Shown: positions 26,856 to 36,304, counted from the stretch's first letter. The stretch: 49,786 nt of DNA from an uncultured Chlorobiaceae bacterium (GCA_903840935.1 CAIMHT010000010.1:1-49786), one strand, 5' to 3'. Made by a program: numbers and translations. The notes: a model not told the origin generated them from the sequence alone.

Positions 26856-28003
26856 AGGAAGATGCGTTTTACCCTGGAAGAGACCGAGCAGAGGGTTTCG
26901 TAGCTGATGGTGCCAGCCAATTCGGCCAGGGTGTCAGCCCCGCTCCCCTCCCAGCCAAAGAGAATGGCTTTGTCGCCTGTTTTGACATTGTGGCGGGTGC
27001 CAAGGTCAACCATGATCTGATCCATCGTGACGGTACCGACCTGTGGGTAAGCGTTGCCGTTGATCATGACGGTGGCGCGGCTTGAGAGGGCTCTTCCATA
27101 ACCATCAGCGTAGCCTGCGGCTATGGTTGCGATGGAGGACGCTTTCGGTGCCGTCCAGGTCCGGTTATAGCTGATGGTGGTTCCGGCAGGTACATTTTTG
27201 ACAAAAATTACTTTTGCTTCGAATTGCATGACCGGTTTGACGTTGAGGCTGCAAGGGTTGTTTTTTGTCGGATGGTACCCGTAGAGGAGGATACCGGGGC
27301 GTACCATGTCGAGCCAGGATTGGGGTGCTGAGAGGATTGCGCCGCTGTTGGCTGCATGTTTACAAACCGTTCTGGATGAAGCGTGTTCAAATTCTGCCGT
27401 GAGTGTTGTAAAGGCGTCAAGCTGTTGCCGGGTGAATCCTTCGTCCGTTGCGCTGTTGGCAAAGTGGGTGTAGATTCCCGTCAGCTCAAGGTGCGGGGAG
27501 CTCTCTATTTGCCGGAGGAGTTCTATGGCCACCCTGGGTGGAGCACCGAGACGCCCCATTCCGGTATCAACTTTGAGCTGTACGGCAATGGTTTTGTTCT
27601 CTGCTGCGGCAATTTCCTCTGCGGCATGAATCGTCAGGCTATCGCAGAGTGTCATCTCGATGCCGTGGTGCAGGAAAAATGGAATCTGTGAGGGAAGTGG
27701 CGAAGAGAAGGCCAGAATGGTGGCCGGTTTTTTCAGCGTGCTGCCTTTTTTCAGTTCAATGGCTTCATGGATGTTTGCTACGCCGAAATCTTCAATGCCC
27801 GATTTTTCAAGCGTTGCAGCAACCCTGTGGACGTTATGCCCATAAGCATTTGCCTTGACGATGCCCATGATTCGCCTCGTTTCGCCAACTCTCTGGCGGA
27901 TCAGGCGTACATTTTGGGCAAGGTTTTCGAGCGAGACAAGCGCCTCTGTCATGTTTTCAGGTGGAATTTCTTCTGCCGCAAACTCCATTTTTTTTTGATC
28001 CAT
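26852..28003 (-). CDS. alr: Alanine racemase
   Basis: PLP enzyme producing D-alanine for peptidoglycan. From ATG 28003 the product has 383 residues. Seen: the PLP lysine in MGIVKANAYGHN, GIEDFGVANIHEA, QLKVDTGMGRLG, GIYTHFANS, RPGILLYGY, and the catalytic tyrosine of the second domain in AAGYADGYGR, then VGTVTMDQIMVDLG. The frame is open for 60 more codons upstream, but these lack family similarity and overlap the divergent promoter region. It is the first gene of an operon with the ComEA-like protein. Confidence 0.95.
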   Translation of the reverse strand: MDQKKMEFAAEEIPPENMTEALVSLENLAQNVRLIRQRVGETRRIMGIVKANAYGHNVHRVAATLEKSGIEDFGVANIHEAIELKKGSTLKKPATILAFSSPLPSQIPFFLHHGIEMTLCDSLTIHAAEEIAAAENKTIAVQLKVDTGMGRLGAPPRVAIELLRQIESSPHLELTGIYTHFANSATDEGFTRQQLDAFTTLTAEFEHASSRTVCKHAANSGAILSAPQSWLDMVRPGILLYGYHPTKNNPCSLNVKPVMQFEAKVIFVKNVPAGTTISYNRTWTAPKASSIATIAAGYADGYGRALSSRATVMINGNAYPQVGTVTMDQIMVDLGTRHNVKTGDKAILFGWEGSGADTLAELAGTISYETLCSVSSRVKRIFL

Positions 28004-28208
28004 AACTTGGCGGCCCTTTTTTGCTGTTACCTTGTTGTTGTAAACCCCTCGTCCTCTTTCGTCTTCGTCGTGGTTGGTGGAACTTCTTGTAAAAAAACAT
28101 ATTTTGTCTATGATTTTCAAACCGGAAAGGCGCTTATTCCTTGTATATTTTCTCACAGCGTCACCGAGGTATTGCGTTGTCATGTTAACTCATCTTTCAG
28201 CTACTACC

Positions 28209-29582
28209 ATGTCGAACCACGATATATTCGGTCTTGCCGCAGAAACGCCGATGGTTCCTGTACAACAGATGGCCCGCCAAATCAGGCCAAAGGTTATGGC
28301 CAAACTTGAGTACATGAATCCGGCCTGGTCGCACTACTATCGTGTTGCCTCTGCCATTGTCAAAGATGCTGAAGAGCGCAAGCTGATTCATCCGGGAATG
28401 ACCCTTGTGGACTGGACCTTTGGCAACAGCGGCATTGCTCTTGCCATGGCAGGTGTAAGCCGTGGCTACAAGTTGCTTCTGGCCGCTCCTGATAAAATAT
28501 CGCGGGAGAAGCAGGATATGCTCCGCGCTCTCGGTGCGGAACTGGTGATTACCCCTTCGGATGCTTTGCCTGGAGAGCCGCGCAGTTGCATGAATGTGGC
28601 TGAAAGTCTGGTTCGGAGTATACCGAACGCCTTTTTTGCAGGCATGTATGCCAACCCTCTCAGCCTCAAGGTTCATTGCGACGCTACCGGCAGCGAGATT
28701 TTTCGCCAGACGGAGGGTCAGGTTACTCATGTTTTTGTGCCGATGATCTCCGGCGCTATGGTTTTTGGTATTGCCACTTTTCTGAAAGCAAAGAATCCTG
28801 CAATTCAGATTATCGGTGTTGAATCGCAGGGCTCCATTTATGCAGGGCTCTTCAGGGATGGAGTGCCTGGAAAACCGGCATTTTCCGAGCTTGAGGAGAT
28901 TGGCTCCAGTCAGCCCTCCGCTTTTTGGGATCCCTCGCTTCTTGATGATGTGGTACAGGTAAGTGATTATGAAGCATTTAACTGCGGCAGGGAGCTTTTG
29001 CGGATGGAGGCTGTTTTTGTAGGTGGAGCTTCGGGTGCGGCAATGGCTGCTGCGCTTCGGGCCGGTGCGGCATATCGAGAGGATGATTGTGTGGTGGTGG
29101 TGATGAACGATTTTGGCGGTTATTATTTGAGCAAGATGTTCCATGATGAGTGGATGCGCAAGCGCGGCTTTTACCGCAAGGCAAAATCAGCTCTTGAGCA
29201 GATCACGGCCGAGGATATCCTGCAATTGAAAGCGCGCAGGGATCTTATTTTCGCTTATCCTGAAAATACACTTGCCGAAGTGTTTGAGATGATGAAGCAG
29301 AACGATGTCTCCCAGCTTCCGATTGTATCCTATAATGCTCCGATTGGCAGTATCAGTGAAAACAAGATTCTTTCCATTCTTATTGAAAACGACGATGCGA
29401 TGAACGCAAAGGTTGTCGGTTTTATGGAGCAGCCATTTCCTGTCTGCCGGCTCGATGCAACGATTTCCGAATTATCCGATAAACTGCAGCAAAGTGCATC
29501 GGGAGTGCTGATAAGCCGGTCAGATGGACGTCTTCAATTGCTTACAAAATCAGATCTTATTGATGCATTAACCCATAAGTGA
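28209..29582 (+). CDS. Cystathionine-beta-synthase-like pseudoenzyme lacking the PLP lysine, with C-terminal CBS domain pair
   Basis: The 457-residue product has the fold-type II PLP architecture of cysteine synthase/CBS, then two CBS modules (about 335-455: DILQLKARRDLIFAYPENTL, and VGFMEQPFPVCRLDAT). However, the lysine-bearing motif NPGGSVKDR of active enzymes reads NPAWSHYYR (37-45), with Tyr43 where the Schiff-base lysine should be; the phosphate-binding GTGGT loop reads MISGAMVFG. The TSGNTG substrate loop is partly kept as TFGNSG (70-75), and the late VGGxSGAA motif is kept as VGGASGAA. The reading frame is intact, so loss of PLP chemistry looks selected rather than decay. A ligand- or nucleotide-sensing role is inferred. 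ATG 28182 is an alternative start with GAGGT upstream. Confidence 0.85.
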   Translation: MSNHDIFGLAAETPMVPVQQMARQIRPKVMAKLEYMNPAWSHYYRVASAIVKDAEERKLIHPGMTLVDWTFGNSGIALAMAGVSRGYKLLLAAPDKISREKQDMLRALGAELVITPSDALPGEPRSCMNVAESLVRSIPNAFFAGMYANPLSLKVHCDATGSEIFRQTEGQVTHVFVPMISGAMVFGIATFLKAKNPAIQIIGVESQGSIYAGLFRDGVPGKPAFSELEEIGSSQPSAFWDPSLLDDVVQVSDYEAFNCGRELLRMEAVFVGGASGAAMAAALRAGAAYREDDCVVVVMNDFGGYYLSKMFHDEWMRKRGFYRKAKSALEQITAEDILQLKARRDLIFAYPENTLAEVFEMMKQNDVSQLPIVSYNAPIGSISENKILSILIENDDAMNAKVVGFMEQPFPVCRLDATISELSDKLQQSASGVLISRSDGRLQLLTKSDLIDALTHK

Positions 29583-29766
29583 TCGCCCCTGAATTATCCG
29601 GTTGTTTTTTAGGGAGGATTTCCTTAACTAAGCACTCAAGAACATTCCTCTTTTTTTTCAGGTGCGATGCACTATATTGCGCCATGAAGCCCGCAAAAAG
29701 AGATCGGAGCGAAGAGAATCGGAAATCCATACGGTTTCGAGCCGGGTTAACAACCAGCAATATAAT

Positions 29767-30327
29767 ATGAAGGTAGAGTCCAGAAAAAGACAGTTCATTT
29801 TGGAGGGTAAGATCAAGGCTTGCTTCTGTGAAGGTTGCGGCCAGATTACAGAGAAGGTCTTTGTCGGTGAATGGATGCCGAGCGACAAGCCCAGGGAGGA
29901 TGATTATCTGACGCCGGTCGTTGTCAAAAAGCCAAAAGGCAGTAAAAACGGGGCTGGTGAATTGCCGCCTGCAGCAGAAAACCAATACTGGGTTCGCTGT
30001 GCCGAGTGCAATCAGGTCTATCTGCTCAAGGAGTGGCAAATACAGATTGACCGGGAGGTCAGTCCGGATGAGTTGAAAGCCGAAGAGTGCCAGGTTTATT
30101 CGCCTCATGGTATCTATGCCAAGGGTGATGCACTCTATCATCAGGCGCTTGGTGAGGTTGGGGTGGTCAGGGAAAAACAGGCGACAGGAAGTGGTGCCTT
30201 TGTTATTATTGTGGAATTTTGCAAAAGTGGCAGAAAACAGCTTCTCGAAAATGTGCAGATGAACTCTGCGAATGGAAAAAATGCAGAAAGTGTTACGGAT
30301 CTTATTAAACTGAAACTTAGACGTTGA
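29767..30327 (+). CDS. Zinc-ribbon-like protein with C-terminal Tudor/SH3-like domain, upstream of rpsU
   Basis: Protein of unknown function, 186 residues from ATG 29767. Two Cys pairs, CFCEGCG (about 19-25) and CAECNQ (about 79-84), could bind zinc. The C-terminal part (YSPHGIYAKGDALYHQALGEVGVV, in part, then FVIIVEF and GRKQLLENV) resembles the small beta-barrel found at the end of UvrD/PcrA helicases, which contacts RNA polymerase. The start has no Shine-Dalgarno and the frame is open further upstream, so it is tentative. It stops 24 bp before the rpsU start, so the two genes are probably one transcript. Confidence 0.7.
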   Translation: MKVESRKRQFILEGKIKACFCEGCGQITEKVFVGEWMPSDKPREDDYLTPVVVKKPKGSKNGAGELPPAAENQYWVRCAECNQVYLLKEWQIQIDREVSPDELKAEECQVYSPHGIYAKGDALYHQALGEVGVVREKQATGSGAFVIIVEFCKSGRKQLLENVQMNSANGKNAESVTDLIKLKLRR

Positions 30328-30351
30328 TCTTTTAAAAGGGGGTGAATTACA

Positions 30352-30549
30352 TTGGTTAGTGTGCAGATAAATGACAATGAATCGATCGATAAAATGCTGA
30401 AACGCTTCAAGAAGAAGTATGAGCGTGCAGGTGTTTTAAAGGAGTTTCGTGCAAACGCATACTTTGTCAAACCTTCGGTGGATGGTCGTTTGAAGCGCTC
30501 AAGGAGCAGACGAAGAGCGCAAAGGGCAAATGAAGAACGCAATTCATGA
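30352..30549 (+). CDS. rpsU: 30S ribosomal protein S21
   Basis: Small-subunit protein located near the anti-Shine-Dalgarno end of 16S rRNA. The 65-residue product ([18 protein letters not shown], then [14 protein letters not shown], and a basic tail rich in Arg) matches bS21. The start is TTG at 30352, preceded by a strong AAGGGGGTGA ribosome binding site 9 bp upstream; no ATG fits. A terminator follows 28 bp after the stop. Confidence 0.95.
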   Translation: MVSVQINDNESIDKMLKRFKKKYERAGVLKEFRANAYFVKPSVDGRLKRSRSRRRAQRANEERNS

Positions 30550-30577
30550 TCATTCCCGTTCGAAACAGTTATGTTCA

Positions 30578-30609
30578 GGCAGCTCCTTCGCGGGAGTTGC
30601 CTTTTTTTT
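30578..30609 (+). terminator. Rho-independent terminator of rpsU
   Basis: GGCAGCTCC (30578-30586) pairs with GGAGTTGCC (30593-30601) with one G-T wobble and a 6-nt loop, followed by eight T. Confidence 0.92.
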
Positions 30610-30632
30610 GTCAATACCAATCCCGTTGACTC

Positions 30633-31934
30633 ATGAGAGTGTTCAAAGGTGAAGTTACAGCGTTACCGCCCGACAAGTCAATCTCCCACCGTGCGGCACT
30701 TATCGGCGCATTGTCGGAAGGCACAACAGAGATCACTAATTTTTCTGCCGGATTTGATAATCAGTCAACTCTCGGTGTTTTGAAAAGTGCCGGCATCACC
30801 CTTCGTCAGGAAGAGGTGGATGGAGCCTACGGCCGCCGCATCCGGCGAGTGGTTGTCGAATCAAGGGGTCTATGGAGTTTTCAGCCCCCCTCAGATCCTT
30901 TGATGTGTAATAATTCAGGAAGTACCATGCGCATGTTTGCCGGTATTTTGGCTGCACAGCCTTTTGCCAGTGAGTTGATTGGCGACACTTCGCTGATGAA
31001 GCGGCCGATGAAGAGGGTTGCCGATCCGTTGCGCATAATGGGAGTCGACGTTCAGCTTTCGCCGTCTGGTACAGCGCCTATTAGCATCCAGGGAACCAAA
31101 GAGCTGAAGCCGATTACCTACCGTCTGCCGGTTCCTTCAGCGCAGGTGAAATCACTGGTGGCTTTTGCCGCCCTCCATGCCGACGGTGAATCGAGAATTA
31201 TCGAACCGGTGCGCTCGCGTGACCATACTGAAGTGATGCTCGGTCTCGAAAGTATTGAGTTCGAAGGAGAACGGGTTATCGTCGTGCCGGGCCGCAAGGT
31301 TCTTGCAGCAAAGCCTTTCTTTATTCCCGCAGATCCATCGGCCGCCTGTTTCATTGTTGCGCTCGGTCTGCTTGCACGAGGTTCGGAAATCATAATCAGG
31401 GATGTCTGCCTCAACCCGACACGGGCAGCATTTCTCGCTCTTCTGACAGAAGCCGGGGCAGGTTTGACAATTGAAAACCAGAGGGTTATCGGCGGTGAAA
31501 CCATCGGCGATATTCTGGTCGATAACCACACAGGACTTGAACCCCTTGTGATCCAGGATCCGCAGCTTGTCTCGTTTATCATTGATGAAATCCCCATGCT
31601 TGCCGTTCTTTCAGCTTTTGCGACCGGCCAGTTTGAGTTGCACAATGCCGCCGAACTGAGAACCAAGGAGAGCGACCGGATTGACGCCCTCGTGGTCAAT
31701 CTTCAGCGTCTCGGTTTTGATTGCGAGCAGTATCCCGACGGTTTTATGGTCAAGGGGCGCAGGATAACTCCGTCTGGAACGGTTGTGATTGAGAGTTTTG
31801 ATGATCACAGGATTGCCATGAGCTTTGCCATTGCGAGCAAGGCGACAGGGTGCCCAATTGACATTTCCGATGTTGATGTTGTTGGCGTCTCGTTCCCGAA
31901 CTTTTTTGAACTGCTTGAAAGTCTCGAAGCCTGA
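30633..31934 (+). CDS. aroA: 3-phosphoshikimate 1-carboxyvinyltransferase (EPSP synthase)
   Basis: Joins phosphoenolpyruvate to shikimate-3-phosphate in aromatic amino acid synthesis. The 433-residue product shows the start [16 protein letters not shown] (substrate-binding Lys, Ser, Arg), [15 protein letters not shown] (the second inverse-alpha-beta domain hinge), [23 protein letters not shown], and the late KESDRIDAL and [13 protein letters not shown] motifs. All expected catalytic motifs are present and the length is typical. It is a single gene, convergent with the hydrolase at 31951 (16 bp between stops). Confidence 0.96.
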   Translation: MRVFKGEVTALPPDKSISHRAALIGALSEGTTEITNFSAGFDNQSTLGVLKSAGITLRQEEVDGAYGRRIRRVVVESRGLWSFQPPSDPLMCNNSGSTMRMFAGILAAQPFASELIGDTSLMKRPMKRVADPLRIMGVDVQLSPSGTAPISIQGTKELKPITYRLPVPSAQVKSLVAFAALHADGESRIIEPVRSRDHTEVMLGLESIEFEGERVIVVPGRKVLAAKPFFIPADPSAACFIVALGLLARGSEIIIRDVCLNPTRAAFLALLTEAGAGLTIENQRVIGGETIGDILVDNHTGLEPLVIQDPQLVSFIIDEIPMLAVLSAFATGQFELHNAAELRTKESDRIDALVVNLQRLGFDCEQYPDGFMVKGRRITPSGTVVIESFDDHRIAMSFAIASKATGCPIDISDVDVVGVSFPNFFELLESLEA

Positions 31935-31950
31935 TTGGGCAAAAGGGAGG

Positions 31951-32742
31951 TCAGCAGCGACTGACCTCTTCAAGATGGGCAAGCAGGGCGTTGTTGAATG
32001 CTTCGGGCTGCTCCATGTTTGAGATATGAGCCGCACTCGCCAGCAGAAGGAGCTTTGATCCTGCAGTGAGCGTATGAATGCTTTCAGCCGTTTCGGGCGT
32101 GATAAGCTTGTCTTCCTTCCCGCTCAGTATCAGCACAGGGCAGTTGATGGTGGCAAGAAGCGGGGTTGCATCTGAACGCGTCATGATTGCCCGCATTGCG
32201 GCGTTGATGACGGTGGCGCTTTGCTCTCGTATCATTGTGATAGCTTCTGCAGCCAGTTGCGGTTTTCTGACGGAGCTCTCGGCGGTAAAATAGTTAGGAA
32301 TCATTCGTCTGGCGGCCTCTTCAGCACCTCCGGCCTCTATTGCGTGGATGAACTCCTCCCGCATTGAGCGGACTGCAGGTGTATCGGCTTCAGCCCTGGT
32401 GTCGCACAGAACCAGCGATGCGGTTTTGCCAGGGTAGAGCCTATAGAATTCAAAAGCTTGGTATCCACCCATAGAAAGGCCGACAATCGTCACATGTTCC
32501 ACCATCAACGACTTGAGGAGTTGGGCAAGCTCATGGGCGTAGTCGGTAAACGTCCATTTCTCACGTTCTTCTGATCCTGCGATACCAAAGGCGTTTGGTG
32601 CAATTACAGCATAACCGGCATCACCAAGAGTCTCAAGCTGGAACTGCCACATTGCGGCAGAGAGAGGAAAGGCGTGCAGAAGCAAAACAGCGAGTTTGGT
32701 AATGCCGCTTTTTGTAAGGTTTGCGCACTGGTATGAGAGCAT
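31951..32742 (-). CDS. Alpha/beta-hydrolase
   Basis: Hydrolase of 263 residues with the classical layout: oxyanion-hole segment LLLHAFPLSAAMW, the nucleophile elbow GLSMGGYQAF (serine about 93), an acid residue in LSGKEDKLI, and the catalytic histidine in SAAHISNMEQPEAFN. The closest look is to the 3-oxoadipate enol-lactonase/BioH-like subgroup, but the substrate cannot be assigned. It starts 3 bp after the stop of the YtxH-like gene, so both are in one transcript. Confidence 0.85.
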   Translation of the reverse strand: MLSYQCANLTKSGITKLAVLLLHAFPLSAAMWQFQLETLGDAGYAVIAPNAFGIAGSEEREKWTFTDYAHELAQLLKSLMVEHVTIVGLSMGGYQAFEFYRLYPGKTASLVLCDTRAEADTPAVRSMREEFIHAIEAGGAEEAARRMIPNYFTAESSVRKPQLAAEAITMIREQSATVINAAMRAIMTRSDATPLLATINCPVLILSGKEDKLITPETAESIHTLTAGSKLLLLASAAHISNMEQPEAFNNALLAHLEEVSRC

Positions 32743-32745
32743 TAC

Positions 32746-33069
32746 TCAGTTTTCCTTGGCTTTTGGGTATCCCTTGATCTCCCTGATAATGTTGTTGGCC
32801 TCATTAAGGATTTTTTTTGCCTCGTCACGTGCGGTGTCGATGATCTCCTGTGAGCGCGTTTTAGCATCGTTGTTGTAAGCGACGTCGTTTTCACTGCTTT
32901 CGTAGAGGTCGTTGGCCTTGTCGAGCGCAAGCTTGATTTTGCCCGAAATAATCTGCTGGGTTTCCCTTCCCTTGTATGGGGCGAAAAGCAGCCCCATGAT
33001 GGTACCTGCGGCTGAGCCAAGTACAGCGCCGAAGAAGAGCCCTTTGTAAAATTTGTCCTGATGTTCCAT
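32746..33069 (-). CDS. YtxH-like small membrane-associated protein
   Basis: 107 residues. The N-terminus has one transmembrane segment with a Gly-rich face (FFGAVLGSAAGTIMGLLFAPYKG), the hallmark of YtxH proteins, including the LFAPYKG turn after the membrane helix. The rest is a charged amphipathic helix (about 40-105) likely to be coiled coil. YtxH proteins are linked to envelope stress in some bacteria, but the function is not established. Co-transcribed with the hydrolase. Confidence 0.85.
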   Translation of the reverse strand: MEHQDKFYKGLFFGAVLGSAAGTIMGLLFAPYKGRETQQIISGKIKLALDKANDLYESSENDVAYNNDAKTRSQEIIDTARDEAKKILNEANNIIREIKGYPKAKEN

Positions 33070-33301
33070 ATGGCAATAGTGTTTAGCTTTAATGAAATAT
33101 ATGATAAAGTCAATAATGCCCCGTTCGGTTTTTTTATTTTTTGCGCTTTTGCTGGAATAAGCAGCGTTTTTTTAGCAACGTTTAAGGATTCATTTATCAT
33201 CCTTTAAGAATTCTGCTTGTATTTTGTTTAAGGTGACGAGAAAGTTGTCTTGTTGACCACGAGAGCTATAGTTTCTCCTTCATCTAAATTTAACTGGTAC
33301 G

Positions 33302-33493
33302 ATGAACACAAACAGCAGATTCTGGGCAAGTCCTTTGGCATTCGGAGTATTTCTCTTTTCAATTATTACCGGCGTTCTGATATTTATTACGCTTCTAACC
33401 GATATATCCCTCTCGACCAGCGTCTGGCTGATCTCTCTTTTCGTCATGGCGGTTGTGTGTCACACTGTTGTCAACTGGAAGCAGTTTACGTGA
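33302..33493 (+). CDS. Small two-helix membrane protein (DUF4405-like)
   Basis: 63-residue product with two transmembrane segments (about 12-32 and 40-57) and a C-terminal HTVVNWKQF motif, which resembles the H...NWK signature of DUF4405 membrane proteins, distant relatives of cytochrome-b-type domains; here only the last half of that domain is present. No clear ribosome binding site. It converges with the HD hydrolase gene. It may be a complete small protein or the remnant of a larger one. Confidence 0.55.
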   Translation: MNTNSRFWASPLAFGVFLFSIITGVLIFITLLTDISLSTSVWLISLFVMAVVCHTVVNWKQFT

Positions 33494-33498
33494 TGCTT

Positions 33499-34926
33499 TT
33501 AACGAAACAGGTCAAGATCATTGGCGAGCATACGCATGATCTCTTCCCGCGACTCCACGATGCGCTCAACCAGATCAGGGCGACAGAGCACCCTGAATTT
33601 TTTGGTATAGCGTTCAAATGCAAGAATGAAATCCGACTGAAAAACCGACTCGTTCAACTCATCAAACCGCACATACTCCGACTCACATTGCAGAGAGTAG
33701 TGGATGTGCTCCGAGCGGGTCGGGTAGACCCTGAGCTCCTTCAGATCTGCGTAATCGAAAATATCCTTTTTCGATGGCGGATCAATCAGTACCTCATGTC
33801 CGTGGAGTCCGAGATGGTAGCGCTTGTTTAGAAAGCAACAGATCTCTACCTCCATGGCGCGGCGCATCGGACTGTTACTGTTATAGATGAACCATCGCTC
33901 ATTCTCTTTGGCCGATTCCGGCAGGTAGGGCTGTACCGTTATTGCTCTCTTGTAGACCCGGCGCATGAGAATGTCATCAAGCAGTGCACCAAGTTGATGC
34001 CTCTTTTCCGGCATCAACTGCTTAAGTTCATGCAGTACGCGGTCATCGGCATTGCTGTAAAAGAGCTGGCGCAAGGCATCCGCAGAGAGTATTTCGTCGC
34101 CTGCAATATCCTGCAAAAGCCTGCGGAGCATTGCCGAGAGCGCCCTGCTTGTATGGTGCCAGTAAACATTGCGCATCATCATATACTTCGCAAAGAGCAG
34201 GCTCTCAAGTGGCGCAATCCCTTTTTCGGTTATGGCAAACCGATCACGTTGCGGGTCAGGCACAAATGACTCAATCAGTCGGTCGATATCGATGCTCCCG
34301 TAGGGAATGTTGCAGTGGTGCGCGTCACGCATGAGGTAGTCCATCTTGTCTGGGTCAAGTGTGCCGCTTATCAGCTTGCTGAAGCAGGTTCCCGAACTGC
34401 CCGTGATGAGCGCTATGACAGCTTCGGGTGGTACCCTCCACTCTATCTGCAGAATCTCTGCGATTGTTGGAACCCCGGGGTTTTGTTCATAGATAAAGTA
34501 GCGGCAAAGCTCCTCGTGGTGCGAAAAAACCGGTTCACCGCCGCAGAGGGGAATCTGCTCCTCGATGATGTGGGCATGGGGAAAGTGGCCGATATCGTGC
34601 AAAAGAGAGGCTGAGAGCAGTACACGGCAGTTGTGGTCGTTAAACCGGAATCGCTCATCCTGCAGGCTGAGTGCCAGGGGGTTCGTCAACATGCGTTGCA
34701 GTATCAGCTTCATGAGGTGATAGACTCCAATAGAGTGCTCAAAGCGGGTATGCGTTGCTCCGGGATAAACCTGCTGCGAGAAGGAGAGCTGCCGAATTCC
34801 CTTGAGGCGAAGAAAGGATGGGTGCGACAGAATTTTTTTTAGCGCTCCGCTGAGCGGTATATGGCCCCATACAGGAATGCGGATAAATCCGCCGTCAGAT
34901 TGAAAAAGCAGGCGTTCGGCGATCAT
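33499..34926 (-). CDS. HD-domain phosphohydrolase (SAMHD1/dGTPase-like)
   Basis: Metal-dependent phosphohydrolase, probably acting on a nucleotide. From ATG 34926 the product has 475 residues. The HD metal site is clear: ATHTRFEHSIGVYHL (first His), LLHDIGHFPHAH (the HD pair) and LDPDKMDYLMRDA (distal Asp), an arrangement typical of the SAMHD1-like branch. The N-terminal segment RIPVWGHIPLSGALKKILSHPSF (in part) is also typical. A TTG at 35070 would extend the protein by 48 residues without family support. Convergent with the small membrane protein; the substrate is unknown. Confidence 0.88.
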   Translation of the reverse strand: MIAERLLFQSDGGFIRIPVWGHIPLSGALKKILSHPSFLRLKGIRQLSFSQQVYPGATHTRFEHSIGVYHLMKLILQRMLTNPLALSLQDERFRFNDHNCRVLLSASLLHDIGHFPHAHIIEEQIPLCGGEPVFSHHEELCRYFIYEQNPGVPTIAEILQIEWRVPPEAVIALITGSSGTCFSKLISGTLDPDKMDYLMRDAHHCNIPYGSIDIDRLIESFVPDPQRDRFAITEKGIAPLESLLFAKYMMMRNVYWHHTSRALSAMLRRLLQDIAGDEILSADALRQLFYSNADDRVLHELKQLMPEKRHQLGALLDDILMRRVYKRAITVQPYLPESAKENERWFIYNSNSPMRRAMEVEICCFLNKRYHLGLHGHEVLIDPPSKKDIFDYADLKELRVYPTRSEHIHYSLQCESEYVRFDELNESVFQSDFILAFERYTKKFRVLCRPDLVERIVESREEIMRMLANDLDLFR

Positions 34927-35682
34927 GAGGTTTTGCTTTTTGATATGGTTGCTTCGTTCAAGATACGCAAGAAAGGTAGTCTGCCAAATTGGCTGACCAT
35001 TATCTCCAGGAACAACCAGACGACTGGATTCTGTTTGTAACCGCCACCCGGTCAAGTATATATGCTGCAATAAATAATTTGCAAGTTTTTAATTGAGATA
35101 TATATAACTGAATACGCTGTTTCTGTTATATATAAAATGCACATAAATTATATATATGTTAAGCATGTAATATTATTAGGTGGGCTTTTTTTTTAAAAAT
35201 ATTTGCATGATCACTTGATTTAATTAATCTAAAATCGTAAAATAATAGCGGAATATCCAATTCGGCATATTGATGATGCGCAAATAGTACGCAGCTTGGC
35301 TTTGGTTTATGCTAAGTCTTTTTTTTATCTATTCTTTAAGACTTATCTGTCTGTTCTGATTAATTTTATTGCCAGTCAAATTAAGTTTTATTGTGTGGCA
35401 ATTTAGTTGTTATCAGTTATAATATAATGCCTTGCCTTGTATTTTGAGTTTGTTCTTTGTCTGATTCTTCAGGTGTTGGCGTAATTATGAACAGCATTTT
35501 TTATCTGCATGCTCGTTGTCAATATTAAAATTTGACAAAAAGAACACAATACAGTGTTTACCTGTTGGTAGAACAAGGAAGCCATGATGGCGATAGATGT
35601 GCATAGCCCATTGCTTTGCAGGACGTTTTTTAGCCTATAGAATTTTTTAAAAAAAAATACAAATAACTAAACAACAATCATC
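34927..35682. other. AT-rich gene-free region
   Basis: About 750 bp between the HD hydrolase start and the DUF1566 gene. The first 140 bp could be an N-terminal extension of the hydrolase; the rest is markedly more AT-rich than its surroundings, with several TATATA runs at 35098-35160. A TTGACA at 35533-35538 is a possible -35 element for the downstream gene, but no good -10 follows. I see no coding frame, RNA gene or element ends. Confidence 0.5.
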
Positions 35683-36162
35683 ATGACACGCATTGCAATA
35701 CTTAACGCTTTCACCCGGCTATGCATGATGCTTTTGCTCATCGGCCTGAGTCTGGTTTCTGCTCCACTTATTTCTGTTGCGATAACGGTTGGTGATCACT
35801 ATCGAGGTGGCATTGTTTTTTATGTGGATGGCAGTGGTGAGCACGGCCTTATTGCGGCTAAAACTAATATTCAGGGTCACTCGCGTGGAATGGCGCAAGA
35901 GCAGTTTACCTGGTATGACGCCAAAGCGGCCTGTAATACTTTTGTGAGCCACGGTTACGGCGGCTGGTTTTTACCGAATGTGTCGCAATTAAAGCAGCTT
36001 TACCTTCAGAGAGATATTGTTGGCGGTTTTGCTGACCACTTCTACTGGAGTTCCTCGCAGGATGACGGAGAGGATGCCTGGTATATGTACTTTTACAGTG
36101 GAGAGCAGAACCACGATACCAAACTGGTCAGCGGACGGGTAAGGCCTGTGTGTGCTTTTTAG
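35683..36162 (+). CDS. Secreted DUF1566 domain protein
   Basis: 159 residues with an N-terminal signal peptide (hydrophobic about 14-33, ending near SVA) and one DUF1566/Lcl C-terminal-like domain. The domain's signatures are all present: GDHYRGGIVFYVDGSGEHGLIAA (in part), WYDAKAACN, GYGGWFLPNVSQLKQLY, FYWSSSQ, AWYMYF, and the ending RVRPVCAF. Such domains occur in surface or periplasmic proteins; the function is unknown. The upstream region is unusually AT-rich. It ends ahead of a strong terminator at 36305. Confidence 0.85.
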   Translation: MTRIAILNAFTRLCMMLLLIGLSLVSAPLISVAITVGDHYRGGIVFYVDGSGEHGLIAAKTNIQGHSRGMAQEQFTWYDAKAACNTFVSHGYGGWFLPNVSQLKQLYLQRDIVGGFADHFYWSSSQDDGEDAWYMYFYSGEQNHDTKLVSGRVRPVCAF

Positions 36163-36304
36163 CACTGGCGGCTCCGATCTTGGACAAGCGCAATAAGTTA
36201 ACATGGTTAATACAGACTTCGTCAGAGCATCCCTGACCTTCCGGGCAAGTGGTTAAATGAGCCTGACGCTTCCAATAGTTGAAGAGTCGTCTCTGTTGTA
36301 AAAC

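Noticed and set aside
28004..28183. N-terminal extension of alr
   Set aside because: Open frame only; the alanine racemase family begins near ATG 28003, and the extension overlaps the divergent promoter region.
28197..29144. Long minus-strand open frame opposite the CBS-like gene
   Set aside because: No family motif or ribosome binding site; the plus-strand product has a clear fold-type II PLP architecture.
29557..30141. Minus-strand open frame opposite the Zn-ribbon protein
   Set aside because: The opposite frame shows the Cys pairs and barrel-like pattern and leads into rpsU; this one has nothing recognisable.
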